64,000 bases of DNA from Rhabdophis nuchalis (GCA_039707465.1 CM077648.1:22444119-22508118); one strand, 5' to 3'. Shown: positions 1 through 12,499, counted from the first letter of the stretch. Translations and numbers: made by a program. The notes: a model not told the origin generated them from the letters alone.

Positions 1-118
1 GGTTTTTAAGAAAAGATTGGTCAACCACCTGTTTGAAATGGTATAGTTTCCTGCTTGAGCAGGGGGTTGGACTAGAAGACCTCCAAAGTCCCTGCCACCT
101 TTGGGTTACTCCTACCTC
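1..118 (+). mobile_element. CR1 LINE, 3' end fragment
   Basis: This stretch matches the last ~110 bases of the CR1 copies at 49274-50119 and 52245-53956: the codons for the final 'FKK..D' residues, then the 3' UTR with its GGGGGTTGGACTAGAAGACC motif. It is cut by the window edge, so the 5' extent is unknown. It is more diverged than the two young copies. Confidence 0.8.
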
Positions 119-214
119 TTTCCTCCTTCTCCATCAATTCTTTCAGCAGAAAAGCTAGCATCATTTGCCTATTCATGAATCACTGCAGATATACAGTCTA
201 CCCTTACTCTAGAT

Positions 215-349
215 CAGGGGTGGGCAAACTTTGCAACTTTAAGTCTGAAGGACTTCAGCTCCCAGACTTCACCAGCCAGCTTTGCTGGCTGGAGAATTCT
301 GGGAGCTGAAGTCCTTCAGACTTAAAGTTGCAAAGTTTACCCACCCCTG
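215..349. mobile_element. hAT-type foldback MITE
   Basis: A 135-base element that is almost a perfect hairpin: the left arm starts CAGGGGTGGGCAAAC and the right arm ends GTTTACCCACCCCTG, with the arms paired nearly to the centre. It is flanked by 8-base direct repeats CTCTAGAT (207-214) and ATCTAGAT (350-357), 7 of 8 matching, the hAT signature. It is non-coding and non-autonomous. Confidence 0.9.
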
Positions 350-1160
350 ATCTAGATGCTTCTCCTATCATTATGTCCCACAAGAATCTTGTACAATAGA
401 ATGGACTGAGAGGCGATGCCTGATCAAAGTCATTTACCAAACTGAGAACCCAAACTTGGCTTCATCCATGATTTCATACAGCCTCTCTGCCTCAAAGGTA
501 GCCTACGCATCCCCAAATGGAGATACATTTCTATAATTGTGATCATGTGTACCTGAGAACGTTTAGAAGTACTGTATCTGCCAGTCCTTGTATAGATGAG
601 AAAAATCAAAACAGTATTTATCATTCTAGGCAGAGAAAAACAGCTCTTCTGTATGACAAATGAGGTCTGGGGTTGTTTTCGTATTATTCAGTCTCACTTT
701 AGTATGTAACTAGCTTGACCTTAACATCTAACTTCTACCAGAAGAATGTGATTAAGCTGTGTACTGCCTGAAGAGGGTCACTGCAAATGCTCCCATAATG
801 CAATTATTTTTAGAGTTTCCTGTTATCTTTTATATGCTCATGATACCACACCTAAGCTGCTTTGTTCCTGACTTGTTCCTGGAGGAAAATGATTGTGTTA
901 GAATCACCGAGCAGCATTAGATTCCCACATGCAGCTTTACAGAGAAAATGTTAATCTGGCTTTTATCCTGGATGTTATTCCGCCATGGACAACATCCAAG
1001 AGAGTCCTTTCCCAAACACATGAAAAGAAGAATGATCAAAGTGCATCAGATTATATTGTTATGTTCTGAAAGGTTATCATCCCTAAAAATGCTTGAGTAA
1101 TCTCCTCCTCCTCCTCATGTTCTTTGACATTCTCCTCTTCTTGTATAGGTGGAAGGCATC
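350..1160. other. no recognised feature
   Basis: Apparently unique AT-rich sequence. Short open frames here have no coding features that I recognise. Confidence 0.5.
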
Positions 1161-1168
1161 TAGCCATT

Positions 1169-1533
1169 CAGCAGGCTTTGTAGAACTCAAGGTCTGGGGG
1201 CTGGATCCGGCCGGCGAGGTGCTTAGATCTGGCCCACGGGGCTGCCCTAGAAACTGCAAAGGACTGGTCCAGGGTGCCTCTGCCAGCAAAAATGAAGATC
1301 GGGAGGGCCATGTGTAACACACACACATACACACACCCCACGAGCTCCATTTTCACTGGAGAGGGTTGCAGGAGACTGTTGCAGCTGAAAACAGAGCTTG
1401 GGAGCCTGTTTTCGCTGGCAAAGTGCTTGGGTCACCACAGGGGATATCGAGCTAGTAACACCTACCCTGGTCATGCCCACCCTGGCCCCCGAGGTCAAAC
1501 ACAACCCTGATGAAATTGAGTTTGACACTCCTG
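1169..1533. mobile_element. hAT element, CAGGGGTGTCAAACTC family, long form
   Basis: The right end is GAGTTTGACACTCCTG and the degraded left end contains AACTCAAGGTCTGGGGGCTGG. The interior matches the copy at 29931-30282 (GGACTGGTCCAGGGTGCCTCTGCC). An AC-rich microsatellite lies inside (about 1317-1338). The left boundary and target duplication are not clean. Reading frames across it are spurious. Confidence 0.6.
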
Positions 1534-1949
1534 CTATAGCTAGTGGAGAAGCTTTTTATTGGTTAAAGAGTGGGCAAATGGGAGGGGGGGATTCTTTTTA
1601 TTTTTTTCCTCTTTAACATGAATCCAGTTTTGGGCTAAAAAATAAACTATTTTTTACAATTTGTGAAGGCTACCTGTCCCTGAATGGAAGACTAGTGGCC
1701 ACCTGCCTTTTCTCTCGTTTATGGCAGATATTTTGGTTTCCAGAAGGGGGAAAGAGAAAGCAACAGTGGCTAGATATTGCAGTCCTTTTTTCACAGTGAT
1801 TAAAATGTTGCTAAAGACGGTCTCAAAAAATTTGAGAACTAACTAATGGGACTTGTTTTCAAGATGGCAAAATCATTCATTTGCATGTGTTAGGCTCCAA
1901 CCCTTTCTATCAAATATAAATACAAACATACATACATATCAGAAAATTA

Positions 1950-2705
1950 TAAGTCAAGATTGGACCGGGACGCCCTTCGCACAGTCACTCATGCGCTCAT
2001 GACATCCCGTATAGACTACTGTAATGCTCACTACATGGGGCTTCCCTTGAGGTGCACCCGAAGACTACAGTTAGTCCAGAACGCAGCCGCGCGGGCAATT
2101 ATGGGAGCTCCTAGACGCTCCCATGTAACACCGCTCTTGTGCGAGCTGCACTGGCTGCCTGTGGTCTTTCTGGTGCGCTTCAAGATGTTGACTATCATCT
2201 TCAAAGCGCTCCATGGCACGGGACCTAGTTATCTTCGGGATCGCATCCTGCCCCATACATCCCTTCGGCCGATTCGCTCCCACAGAGAGGGACTTCTCCG
2301 GGTGCCGTCCACTAGGCAATGCCAGCGGGCGATGCCCAGGGGAAGGGCCTTCTCTGTGGTGGGCCCAACTCTCTGGAACGACTTACCCCCCGAACTGAGA
2401 ACGACCATGGACCTCCGCTCCTTCCGCCAGACTCTTAAAACTTATTTTTTCCAACAGGCCGGCCTGGCCTAACTCACACCACCTAGCCTATAGTCTGCAG
2501 TTAAATTGTTTTAAATTGGTTTTTAGGGATATTGTTTTAACATATTTAAATTTTTTAGCACAGGGATACTAATTTAATCTGGTTTTATATTTTGTACATT
2601 GTTATGTTTATACATGTTTTTAAATTGCCTGTGCACCGCCCCGAGTCCCTTTGAGGAAAGGGTGCAGTATATAAATTTAATAAACTAAACTAAACTAAAC
2701 TAAGA
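1950..2705 (+). mobile_element. L2-clade LINE, 5'-truncated
   Basis: 3' portion of a LINE: the C-terminal part of the polymerase frame (1960-2472), then a UTR ending in the motif GCACCGCCCCGAGTCCCTTTGAGG, TATATAAATTTAATAA and an (ACTAA)n-like tail. The same 3' end recurs at 19680-20670, 34135-34430 and 51516-52049. It is 5'-truncated at about 1950, as is usual for LINEs. Confidence 0.8.
1960..2472 (+). pseudogene. L2-type LINE ORF2 C-terminal fragment
   Basis: An open frame of 170 codons covering the region C-terminal to the reverse-transcriptase palm. Recognisable blocks are TSRIDYCNA, RLQLVQNAAAR, LHWLPV, FKALHGTGPSYL, RAFSVVGPTLWNDLPPELR and a final LKTYFF. These are typical of L2/CR1-group LINE proteins. 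The catalytic palm, the N-terminal endonuclease and ORF1 are all missing, so it cannot be functional. The initiator methionine is incidental. The frame is uninterrupted to its natural stop, suggesting a fairly young insertion. Confidence 0.75.
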
Positions 2706-3811
2706 AGCAGAAAATATACCAGGCTTATCAAGACCAAGTCTATTATTTAGGAAAGAAAATGCCATTTTGTAAAACTTTTCATTCAAATGACAGAACCCCA
2801 AAAGCATACAGGCACTTACTAGTTAAGCTTGGAAGGAACAAAAATGACCAGCAAAAATTCTGGTTATTTAAGTAAGATACTTAAATTAAAACCTAGCCTA
2901 TAGAAAGCTGTGGGAAATAGACAGATAATTTGCTTAAGTTGATAAAGTCATTCTCATCTCTAATTTATGAAAAATATTGGGTCAACACAAATGAGATTAG
3001 GGTAATTGTGTGAGCACTTTGGATTACTAGCAGCATGTCTCAAGAACTGGATTTATTTTTAAAGTAGCTTTAGTGTTAGTATATCTTATCCAAATAAGAA
3101 GTAGGCTTGCTGCAATAAATTTTAATAGCTGTGGACATAATGTATATGAATAAATATGCACTTGGAAAGAAGACAAAATTTGAAAATACAAACGTCTTTG
3201 CTCAAATATTTATAACCCGCTTTGAAATCAGTCCAAATGTATACATTCTTGACCAGTCCAAAAATGAGGCATGCTTTCCATCCCACCCTTGGCAAGATAA
3301 GGGAACCTTAGTGCATTAATATCATGATATTGATCTATTACTACAAGTATAAACACATGGGCAAGAGAGTTCAAGAATGATTAAAATGCCCCTCCCCTAA
3401 ATATCAAGAGAAGTAAATTGAAGATGGTTGGTTTGGAGAGTTCTCTTGGTTTCAGCTTAAGGTAATAAGATAAAAATTCCCTTAAATTGAGGTAAACTCC
3501 TGCAGTTTTTTGTCAGTGTTACTACACTGTTGTGGGGATTTTGAACAACCTATGTAAAATCATGGAATATTCAGAAGGTCTCCTATTCAAGGAGCAGTTT
3601 TTACTCAGATTTCTAAAGTCAATCAGTTTTGGCTGAATAATTGATAACTACAGAGGCTTGGACAAGTTAAAAGGTAGTTGTCTTCAAGCTGAGCTCAACT
3701 CCTATTTAGTCTTCTAAAGCAATCCTATAATTTTGAGGTTCGCAGGAGAGATATAGCAAACTGCATGTACCATTGTGAAAGTGGACACACCCTCTGCAAA
3801 GACCATGGAAC
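2706..3811. other. no recognised feature
   Basis: AT-rich, apparently unique sequence without convincing coding or repeat signals. Confidence 0.5.
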
Positions 3812-3885
3812 TAAAGTATAATCTTTATTGTCACTGTACTTAAATACAACGAAATTGTTTAGAAACTAGTTAGTAGATCAGTTCT
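3812..3885 (-). mobile_element. Rex1-like LINE, 3' tail
   Basis: On the minus strand this ends TACAGTGACAATAAAGATTATACT, the same tail as the longer minus-strand copy at 44595-45320. Only the terminal ~75 bases are present. Confidence 0.6.
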
Positions 3886-4500
3886 TTGGAACCTCTCCAG
3901 GTAAGGAGAAGACAGGAGATCACCTACATGTGCTCCAGGTAGCAGTTTCTCACAAGGGGAACACTGGAATGCAGTTTTCCATGGGTTTGAACACCAGAAG
4001 ATGACCAGATCAGCCATCCTGCTTATAATCATGGCAGAGACTTTTAAATGATGCTATTTGCAAATCTCATACTAAGGAATGTGTAGAAGATGAAGGGAAT
4101 GAGGAGATGTTGCCTAGTAAACAGTTGAGGGAAGAAGGAGCCCCAATGAGTTACTGATCAGAGGAAGAAATTTAGAAAGGACCCACCCTAACTGATCAGA
4201 AGGTTAAAAGTGGCAGCAGGAAGTTTATACCCGGACCTGCAAGGTTCTGTTCATGTCGCTTTACAAGAAAGTAGAATTAGCTCATCTAGTCATGTTTCCT
4301 GTCTGGTTTACTCAGGAAGGCTGACATCAGTCTAGCAAGTCTTTCCATTCTCTTTCCATTCTCTAAGTTTAGTGTGTATGTATGCTTGCATGCATATATG
4401 TGTGTGTGTCAATATCTCCCTGCAATTCCTTGGTGATCCTTCATTTGCTAACCTGTTCTAATAATATTTAGTCAAGACAAGAGGTGTAAATTATGACATA
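3886..4500. other. no recognised feature
   Basis: Apparently unique sequence. A short ATGT/TG-rich stretch lies near 4374-4408. Confidence 0.45.
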
Positions 4501-4502
4501 TA

Positions 4503-4745
4503 CCATGTTTTCCCCAAAGTAAGACAGGGTCTTATTTTCTTTTGACACCCCCCCCAAATAAGCATTTGGCCTTATTTTTGGGGAGGTCTTATTATTTTTG
4601 AGGTGCAGGAGGGGACGGGCGTGGTCACCTCCTGGTTGCTGCTGTGTTGCAATATTTTTTGGGGGGAGGGCTTATTTTAGCACATGTGCTCAAAAGCCCA
4701 ATTGGGCTTATTATCTAGGGAGGTCTTATTTTCAGGGAAATAGGG
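4503..4745. mobile_element. TA-flanked MITE, GTTTTCCCC family
   Basis: The left end CCATGTTTTCCCCAAAGTAAGAC and the right end TCTTATTTTCAGGGAAATAGG are inverted copies, flanked by TA on each side (4501-4502 and 4746-4747). Repeated GTCTTATTTT motifs fill the interior. TA duplication points to the Tc1/mariner superfamily. It is non-coding. Confidence 0.65.
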
Positions 4746-4747
4746 TA

Positions 4748-5490
4748 TTTCCTGATTTTAACAGCTGTGAGAAGAAAGAATTACAGATCTCTGTTGAAAT
4801 ACCTTCTTCAGGGCAGCTACTGTACCGAGTGGATCCCTTTTCTTTCCCTCCTTTTTCATCTGGCTGAGCTAAACTCTTTCATAGACTTAACCAGAATATA
4901 AGAGATTATTTATTTGTTAGACAGCATCCAAATAAATGGAGAACTTTCAAATCCCCAAGGGTTGCCATTTTGCACCCCTCACCCTTTAATGTCACTTTCA
5001 TAATGCACTGTACAAATTTTATTTTTGCATGAGAGTAATTAATAAAGTAATTAATAAAGAAAACAATTAAAACTGAGCAGGAAGTGAAAGCAACTTCACA
5101 ATGTCTTCATCTCAGCACTTCAAAGATAAGATAAATAAGGCTTTCCATCACTTGCTAGACCCTGCGCATTAGGAAACTGGAGTATCAAAGGAAGGAGAGT
5201 GCTCCAGAGAAATTGGCATACTTCTTTTCATCAGCTGAGAGATTTTTAAAAAAATAATTAAAATGCTATTCCACTGATTTCCACTTATATATAGGAAGTA
5301 CAATTGCTAAAAAGATCACTATGTGAAAAAGGAATGAAGCATCACGCTTTCCAATCCCAATCTGTTTTAACCTATGGACCAAACAAGAAACATGAGCAGA
5401 TGAGCTAATACTACTTTATTGTAAGGCTGCATTAACAGAATCTCACAAGTTCAAAAGTACATTTCTCCCACTATCAACTAGTTAGTGACA
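4748..5490. other. no recognised feature
   Basis: AT-rich sequence with no clear repeat or gene signal. Confidence 0.45.
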
Positions 5491-5494
5491 ATTG

Positions 5495-6045
5495 ATTTCC
5501 AAAGCTTCAAGATCACGTGAAGTGTTAATACCACTTTATAATGCTTTGGCAAAGCCACACTTGGAATACTGCATTCAGTTTTGGTCGCCACGGTGTAGAA
5601 AAGATGTGGAGACTCTAGAAAGAGTGCAGAGAAGAGCAACAAAGATGATTAGGGGACTGGAGGCTAAAACATATGAAGAACGGTTGCAGGAACTGGGTAT
5701 GTCTAGTTTAATGAAAAGAAGGACTAGGGGAGACATATAGCAGTGTTCCAATATCTCAAGGGGTTGCCACATGGAAGAGGGAGTCAAGCTATTCTCCAAA
5801 GCAGGGTAGGAAACGAAGCAATGGGTGGAAACTAATCAAAGAGAGAAGCAACTTAGAACTAAGGAGAAATTTCCTGACAGTTAGAACAATTAATCAGTGA
5901 AACTTGCCTCCAGAAGGCTCCAACACTGGAAGTTTTTAAGAAAATGTTTGATTACAATTTGTCTGAAGTGGTATAGGGTTTCCTGCCTAGGCAGGGGATT
6001 GGAATAGAAGACCTCCAAGGTCCCTTCTATTCTATTCTATTCTTT
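5495..6045 (+). mobile_element. CR1 LINE, 5'-truncated, older copy
   Basis: The C-terminal CR1 polymerase region is recognisable: [49 protein letters not shown]. Stops and small indels follow after 5740. The 3' UTR carries the CCTCCAAGGTCCCTT motif and ends in (TTCTA)n at 6025-6045, a different pentamer from the ATTGT tails of the young copies in this window. Confidence 0.85.
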
Positions 6046-7591
6046 ACCATGAGTACACCATATAATTTGACAGGTCCTATCCCTCATGATCATCTATCAG
6101 GAGGCATCAAAATCTGAAAAATAGCAGGCACATAAGCATGATCAAAATCATCCCCTCTTTATACATGCAGTGATGGCAGACACAGGTTCAAAGGGGTTAG
6201 GAGTTTGATCATGACACCATGACCACCCTATTGACAATATTGTGTTAAATACTGCTGTCTATAATCATTAGCCTTCCTTGGTTCTTATAATTAGGGAGGC
6301 AGAATATATCAGCTAAAGGCACATGTTCTGGGGGTTAATCCTATTTCCTTTTTCAACTAAAATATACCAATCTACTTCAATTTCCTTAACTAGTTTAGCT
6401 TTCTTATCTGCCCCACAACTGACACTGAAGTAGCATTTTTTTTACCCCTCCAAAAAAGGCAGCAGTAGAGTTAATATCAAGATCAAATATTCAAATATTC
6501 TTGGGCAAGAATAATTTCTAAAACAACAGCTGGGATATTATAACTAAAAATGATAAGCGAACATGTGGGAATTTATTATTTCCCATTGCCCCTCCCCGCG
6601 TTTCTGGGTTCATTGTAGAAAATATTAAAGTAGCTATACTTAGTCTTCAACATGGTTCAAATATCAACACTTCAGCTAGGTAGCCCAAAAGAGGACCTCA
6701 GTGGAAACTGTTCTGGGGACTGATTCTCTTATTATGAATAACATTAAAGAAGTTATACTTTTATTAGAATTCAGGAGCTGGGAATGAAAGGAAAAGCATC
6801 TGTGATGGTTGAGGGATTGCAGATGCTATGTGTTTGCATGGGACTGATACATTTTTTTACTGGGTTAAAAGGGTTAAAATGAAGGAAAGGGAAGGGAAGG
6901 GAAAGGGAGGGGAGGGGAGGAAAGGAAGAAAACGTATCTGAGGGGAAAATATTAAGCCTCCGTGGTACAAGAATTATACTGAGATGCTAGGAAGTTTGAG
7001 ACAGGCGTTTGGGGGAAGGGCTAAAAGGATTATGATCGTGTGATGACAGCCTTTTTAAGGTACTCTGATGCATGTAAAAAGGAAGTGGGACAATGTCCTC
7101 CACTTATCAACCCATAAAGGCCCCTGAAATGGAGAACAAATATGTTAAAACTTATTTTATGTCTTTTCTGAAACTAACCATTAAAAATATTTACTGCTGA
7201 CTCTGTTTTCAGGAGTGTAGCATTGAGGTGTTTTGGCAGCCACAAAATAAGGGAGTCTTGTGAGGTAGTATCCATTTAAAATCTAATAGCGGATGTGGGG
7301 CGGGTGTGGGGTTGAGGGTCTATTGCTATAATCTAATAGCACACTAATATATTTAACTAACACACACACAAATCTCCCATTAGAAGGGCTTGCATTGAGC
7401 GGGATGAAATTCTGTGCCGTTCTATGATTTTTTTTAAAAAAAAGACTTCAAACGAAGAGGGGGATATCCTTGTGGCACTTGAAAAGCTGTGCCTTTGCTT
7501 TCCATTACTGCCACTTAATGTTGAGAAAGGACTAGCTTAAGAAATTGCTAAAAGGTTGTATGTTTGTGTTCTTTTATGCTCCAAAGCATCC
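6046..7591. other. mostly unique sequence with a GGGAA-rich tract
   Basis: No coding signal is seen. A purine-rich (GGGAA)n/(GGAGG)n tract lies at about 6883-6925. A short CA run lies near 7362-7371. Confidence 0.45.
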
Positions 7592-7599
7592 GTTTAAAG

Positions 7600-8290
7600 C
7601 AGTGGTGTCCAAACTTTTTTCAAAGAGGGCCAGATTGGATGAAGTGAACATGGTGGAGGGCCGAACATTTTTCCGAACATTCTTTGAACCATTACAATTA
7701 AATGCAAATAAATTATTTTATGCCAAGTTAATTGCAAATGACATACTTTTCATTTCATAACATTAAGATCAACTGACAGTTGAGTTTTCACAATGTATTG
7801 AAAATAAATTTTAAAAAAACTTACCTTACGTTCTGAGGCCGCGCGTCCGTCTTCCCTGCCTGACGCCCCTGCCAGGCGACCTTGTGCGGCGGGAGCCGCA
7901 CGTTCTGGGGCTGCGTGGCTGGGAGGGAGGTGAACGCGCCAAGCGGACGTTCTGGGGCCGCGCGTTCATCTCCCTCCCAGCTTCGCAGCCCCAGAACGTG
8001 CAGCGATGGAGGCGCGACCGGCTTCCCTGCCTGACGCCCCTGCCGGGCGACAGCCTCGGTGGTGCTTAAGATGATGGTAGCCTTGGGTGCTCACCCCACC
8101 TGCTCCCTCGCCCGCTGCGGGAGGAGGCGTCCGTAACCTCCGTCCACCTCCCTCCCAGCCACACAGCCCCAGAGACAGAGGGAGGAAGGGAGGGCCACAT
8201 TTACACAGAGCAGGGAGGGCTGTTGGAGGGCCGTATTAAACCGACCCCCGGGCCGCAAATGGCCCCCGGGCCTGACTTTGAACATGCCTG
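7600..8290. mobile_element. hAT element, CAGTGGTGTCCAAAC family
   Basis: A 691-base insertion flanked by perfect 8-base duplications GTTTAAAG at 7592-7599 and 8291-8298. The left end is CAGTGGTGTCCAAAC. The right end (GAACATGCCTG) is degraded. The interior from about 7835 is GC-rich with repeated and inverted blocks around TTCTGGGGC and CGCAGCCCCAGAACG. It is non-coding; open frames inside are by-products of GC content. Confidence 0.85.
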
Positions 8291-8434
8291 GTTTAAAGTA
8301 TTGCAAAGCAGTCTTAAATGACTACAGTGTAGGCCACATATATCTGATCTCTCTATGACATTTTGCATATGGATATTGATTTGCAAATTTGGTGCTAGCG
8401 ATATATCTATATGGCTAAATAAATTGGCAATGTA

Positions 8435-9160
8435 ACACTATTTACAAAAATAACGGCTCTGGTTGCTCATGGTGCCATGGCCACGAAGCAAGGCAGGGTG
8501 ATCGTGGAGCTTACCAGCTTACCTCAGGGCCCCTACAGCCAGGCCACCCATACCCCAACACCTGCCTCGTAACAGCACCACCAACAGCCATGTGCATTAG
8601 AAGACCACAAGGTTGCCAGTTCACTTCTTCTGATTGCTCATGGCCACAATGGAGCAAGAGGCCGAGAGGTGTGTTGTAGACACAGAAATGAGGTGAGGCA
8701 GATGCCAGGGCAATGATGGCCTGACTGTGGTGACCCTCAGGTAAGCCAGCACAAGCACATGGGACAGCTCCACCACGTGGCCGTGGCACCACTGTGTCAC
8801 TTGGCCTCCTGTTCTGTTATAGCCATGAGCAAGGAGAAGAATTGGACGGGCAGCCGTGCAGGGTCCTGATGGATGGGGATGCTGGAACTGCCACTGCAAG
8901 GTGAGGCAGCATCGAGGTGTGGGTGGCCTGGTTGCAGGGACTCTGATGTAAGCTGGCGCAGGGCATATGGAGCACCTCCGCCTCCCTCCCTTGTGGCAAT
9001 GGCACTGCCATGCCACATGGCCTCTTGCTCTACTGCAGGCAAACAGAAGTGTGCCTCCCTTCGTGGAAAAAAATAAGACACCTCCTGAAAATAAGCCGTA
9101 GTGATCATTTTGGGGCCCAAAAGAAAATAAGACCCAGTCTTATTTTTGTGGAAACACAGG
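8435..9160. mobile_element. TA-flanked non-autonomous DNA transposon
   Basis: The right end GTCTTATTTTTGTGGAAACACAGG and the degraded left end ACACTATTTACAAAAATAA are inverted, with TA at 8433-8434 and 9161-9162. The interior contains a long imperfect inverted repeat: roughly 8511-8560 (CCAGCTTACCTCAGG..CCAGGCCACCCATACC) against 8910-8960. The several open frames (up to 150 codons) arise from this GC-rich foldback and have no recognisable domains. Confidence 0.6.
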
Positions 9161-9203
9161 TAGATATAGGTTACTACATTTGGTAAAGGGCCTGTGTCTG
9201 TAT

Positions 9204-9245
9204 GTATGTGTGTGTGTGTGTGTGTATATATACATACATACATAC
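9204..9245. repeat. TG/TACA microsatellite
   Basis: Alternating TG for about 20 bases, then TATA and TACA units. Confidence 0.9.
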
Positions 9246-9587
9246 ACAACCCTTTATCAAATGCAGAAATCTAGGACACTGTGTCTTCATAGCTTTCAAT
9301 GGCTGCTTGATTCTTTAAGCTACTTTCCTCTCTAGGGATTTATGTTTTTTACAAGGACTTCTACAAGCTATTTTTTTACAAAATCAATTTAATGGCCTAA
9401 AGTGGCCAATTCCAAGATTATATTGTGTGTTTGGACATTATTTTTAATTTCTTTCAATTTCTTTCTGTTTATTGTGGGTATGGGTGCAAACATCTCAACT
9501 CTTTCAAAGCACTTCCATCTTTTCCTTCTATAGCTGCTCTGTGCCTCATTCCCTTACTATATACTCACATGCTAGATGTCTATAATA

Positions 9588-10380
9588 CAATAATACAATA
9601 GCAGAGTTGGAAGGGATCTTGGAGGTCATCTAGTCCAACTCCCTGCCTAGGCAGGAAGCCCTATACCATTTCAGACAAATGGCTATCCAACGTCTTCTTA
9701 AAGACTTGCAGTGTTGGGGCATTCACAACTTCTGGTGGCAAGCTGTTTCACTGATTAATTGTTCGAACTGTCAGGAAATTTATCCTCACTTCTAAGTTGC
9801 TTCTATCCTTGATTAGTTTCCACCCATTGCTTCTTGTTCTGCCCTCAGGTGCTTTGGAGAATAGTTTGACTCCCTCTTCTTTGTGGCAACCCCTGAGATA
9901 TTGGAACACTGCTATCATGTCTCCTCTAGCCCTTCTTTTTATTAAACTAGACATACGCAGTTCCTGCAACCGTTCCTCATATGTTTTAGTCTCTAGTCCC
10001 TTAATCATCTTTGTTGCTCTTCTCTGCACTCTTTCTAGAGTCTCCACATCTTTTCTACATTGTGGCGACCAAAACTGGATGCCGTATTCCAAGTGTGGCC
10101 TTACCAAGGCATTATAAAGTGGTATTAACACTTCACGTGATCTTGATTCTATCCTTCTGTTTATACAGCCCAGAACTGTGTTGGCTTTTTTGGCAGCTGC
10201 TGCACACTGCTGGCTCATATTTAAATGGTTGCCCACTAGGATTCCAAGATCCCTTTCACAGTTACTGCTATTGAGCAAGGTACCACCTATACTGTACCTG
10301 TGCATTTCATTTTTGTTGCCTTTGGAGACTTCAGGACACAGAATAGGAGACAGAACATTCAACTCAATCCCTTCTGTCAA
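9588..10380 (-). mobile_element. CR1 LINE, 5'-truncated, inverted
   Basis: Read on the minus strand this holds the C-terminal CR1 frame (blocks YSIGGTLLNSSNCERDLGIL, AAAAKKANTVLGCINRRIES and HLEYGIQFWSP), followed by the UTR and an (ATTGT)-like tail at 9588-9600. The frame runs open for about 210 codons (9748-10380) but lacks the catalytic palm. It is intermediate in age between the 5.5-kb copy and the 49/52-kb copies. Confidence 0.85.
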
Positions 10381-12300
10381 TTCATCCTATGTCAATGGCA
10401 TCACCCCCTTTTTTTGAGCATGTTTTGTCACTTAGACCATTAAAACTAACCCATTAGGGAGGGATCCAAATTAAAGCATGATTATCCAGCCATTATCATG
10501 TCGAGTGAAGGAGTTTTTATCTTCTAATTATGTCCTGCTGAATTTCTCTTCCTGTTCATAACACTCAACAGGAATCTGTCTTCCTGTAACTTAAGTCCCT
10601 TGATTCCATATCCTGTATTGTCATGCTACAAACTTTAGTTAATAACCAATTAAAGGAATATGGGTAAGAATCCAGAGTTCATAAAAAGCAGGTTTATTAT
10701 CTTGAATAAAACAGTATTTATTCATCTGCTCAGTTCATCCTGAGCAATATATACACGCCCTCCCCACATTTTACTCATATGAATGCAATTTTTTAATTGT
10801 TCTTTGTCCAACCCCTTTTTATTTTGCTGTTTAAAAACACACTGGTTATACAATATTTATCAATAGTAATGCTTCTCCATGTTAAGCGTGTTTATGCAGG
10901 TATGTATATCAAACAGAGATATATCTAGGATTTTTAGGTCTCAGCATTGACAAGTACAAGAGAATTTTGAGATGCAAACAGAATTTTCAGTGAGAACTCT
11001 TGTTAATTCCAGTCTCCTCTTTTGCAACAAAAGGCAGTGGTTTTAATTCAGTATCTAGGATTGCATAATTATTTAACCACAAGGGTCCCAATAGTTACTA
11101 GCCATTCAGTCATTGGTCTATTCCAACATCTGTGAAAGGATAAAAGGTACTATGCACCAATTTAGAAGGTATCACCAGAATAAACAACAATACAAATTTC
11201 TTTCTGGCAAAATGAAATTTCTGGCCTCCAAGTTCTTTCAGAGCCCTTGAAAAAGGAGTAGTACTAGTTGTTTTCTGATTATTGTTTTCAATTACTTTCC
11301 TTGATAAATGGGCAGCCCTCTAAAGATTACCACCGATGCACCAACGCTAGAATCCATCATAAATATTAAGAAATGAATCCGTAATATCTCCAATCCTAGT
11401 TGTACCATGTTCCCCAAACTGTCACAGATCAGAGTGTTCTATTCTTGCTTTATTTCCCACCTTATTCTTCTTACTAGCATAAAATTAGAAATGCAAATAG
11501 AAAATGGCCACACAATAATAGCATATTTATTTTAGTGGGACTGAGTTCGTTAAACACAGTGGGACTTGTACCAGAGGATCACCCTAATGCAATCCTATGC
11601 TTTTTTGCTGCAAAGTAAATTCTTCTGGTTAAGTTTCTTTCCAATAAATGCTTGAAAAGCAACCTACTTCTTTAAAGGCATTATTTCTAAGGTAAGTAGT
11701 TAATTTTTAGCAAGATTGTGATGCTCGGCTCCAGCCAGCCACCCCATTCTACTCCGAATTACCCTGGATTACATGGTTGTAAAAGAGAGTTTAAAAGGAG
11801 TTTGTGATTTTTTTTGTAGTCACAGGTGAGGAATTCTTCTAAAAATCATTTTGGATGCCTACCTGACAATACAAATATTAATTAACTCAAGGCACCTGGG
11901 ATGATGTCACCGCAGCCACACCAGAAGCAGCCAGATGGTTAGCTTCCTTAGATATCAAATTATAGCATTTTATTTAAACTAAATCTGTATATCAGTGATT
12001 GCAAGACCTCTGTAGTCGCCATATGCTAAATAAAGTATAATAATTTGTTATCCTCCACTGCTAGTTTACAAGAAGCTAGTCCTTTAGAAAAGTTTACTGA
12101 TAAGATAGGAAAGACAAATCTTTTTACTTTTTAGTTTTGGAAAGAACCATGTGGTGGTGGTGTTTTTTTCATAGTAGACACAGTTTCTAAAACCCAAACA
12201 AATATGACTGCAACCCAATATGACAAAATGGCAACATAAATGGCCCCTTCACTAGCTCCAGTGCGCTGAGAAAGCTGAAAGGGTGGCAAAGAAGTCTTGA
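10381..12300. other. no recognised feature; possible intron of the 12.3-kb exon
   Basis: Nearly 2 kb of apparently unique AT-rich sequence. It would be intronic if the minus-strand exon at 12309-12378 is real. I looked for a following exon on the minus strand and found no convincing one. Confidence 0.4.
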
Positions 12301-12308
12301 GGCCTTAC

Positions 12309-12378
12309 CCTCCTCGCAGAAGAAGCCAGACAGAGCCAAGGAAAGGAGGGCAATGCTCCACAGCTTCCCAGCCATCAT
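12309..12378 (-). CDS. candidate first coding exon with signal peptide
   Basis: Reading down from 12378 there are two successive ATG codons. The second has A at -3 and G at +4, a favourable start context. The 23 codons give a charged head (MAGK), a hydrophobic stretch (IALLSLALSGFF) and then CEE, a textbook signal peptide. The frame reaches a strong 5' splice site, G|GTAAGG, at 12309/12308, leaving a phase 1 intron. Length, phase and the C-E-x-G end resemble first exons of CXC chemokine genes, but that is only a resemblance: no downstream exon was found. A GGGAATTC sequence at 12582-12589 lies upstream in the would-be promoter. It could also be a chance frame. Confidence 0.4.
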
Positions 12379-12499
12379 TCAGAGTGCTCCTGGCCTCTCC
12401 TTCCAAAGGCGGCAGCAGCACGACCACAACTCTCTCACCCAACCTGGTTCTAATTAGCCGGTGGGAAAGGTTTGTAGCAGAGAGAAAGAGGGAGTAAGG

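Noticed and set aside
8511..9249. Overlapping 93-150 codon minus frames
   Set aside because: They lie wholly in the GC-rich foldback element at 8435-9160 and show no domains.
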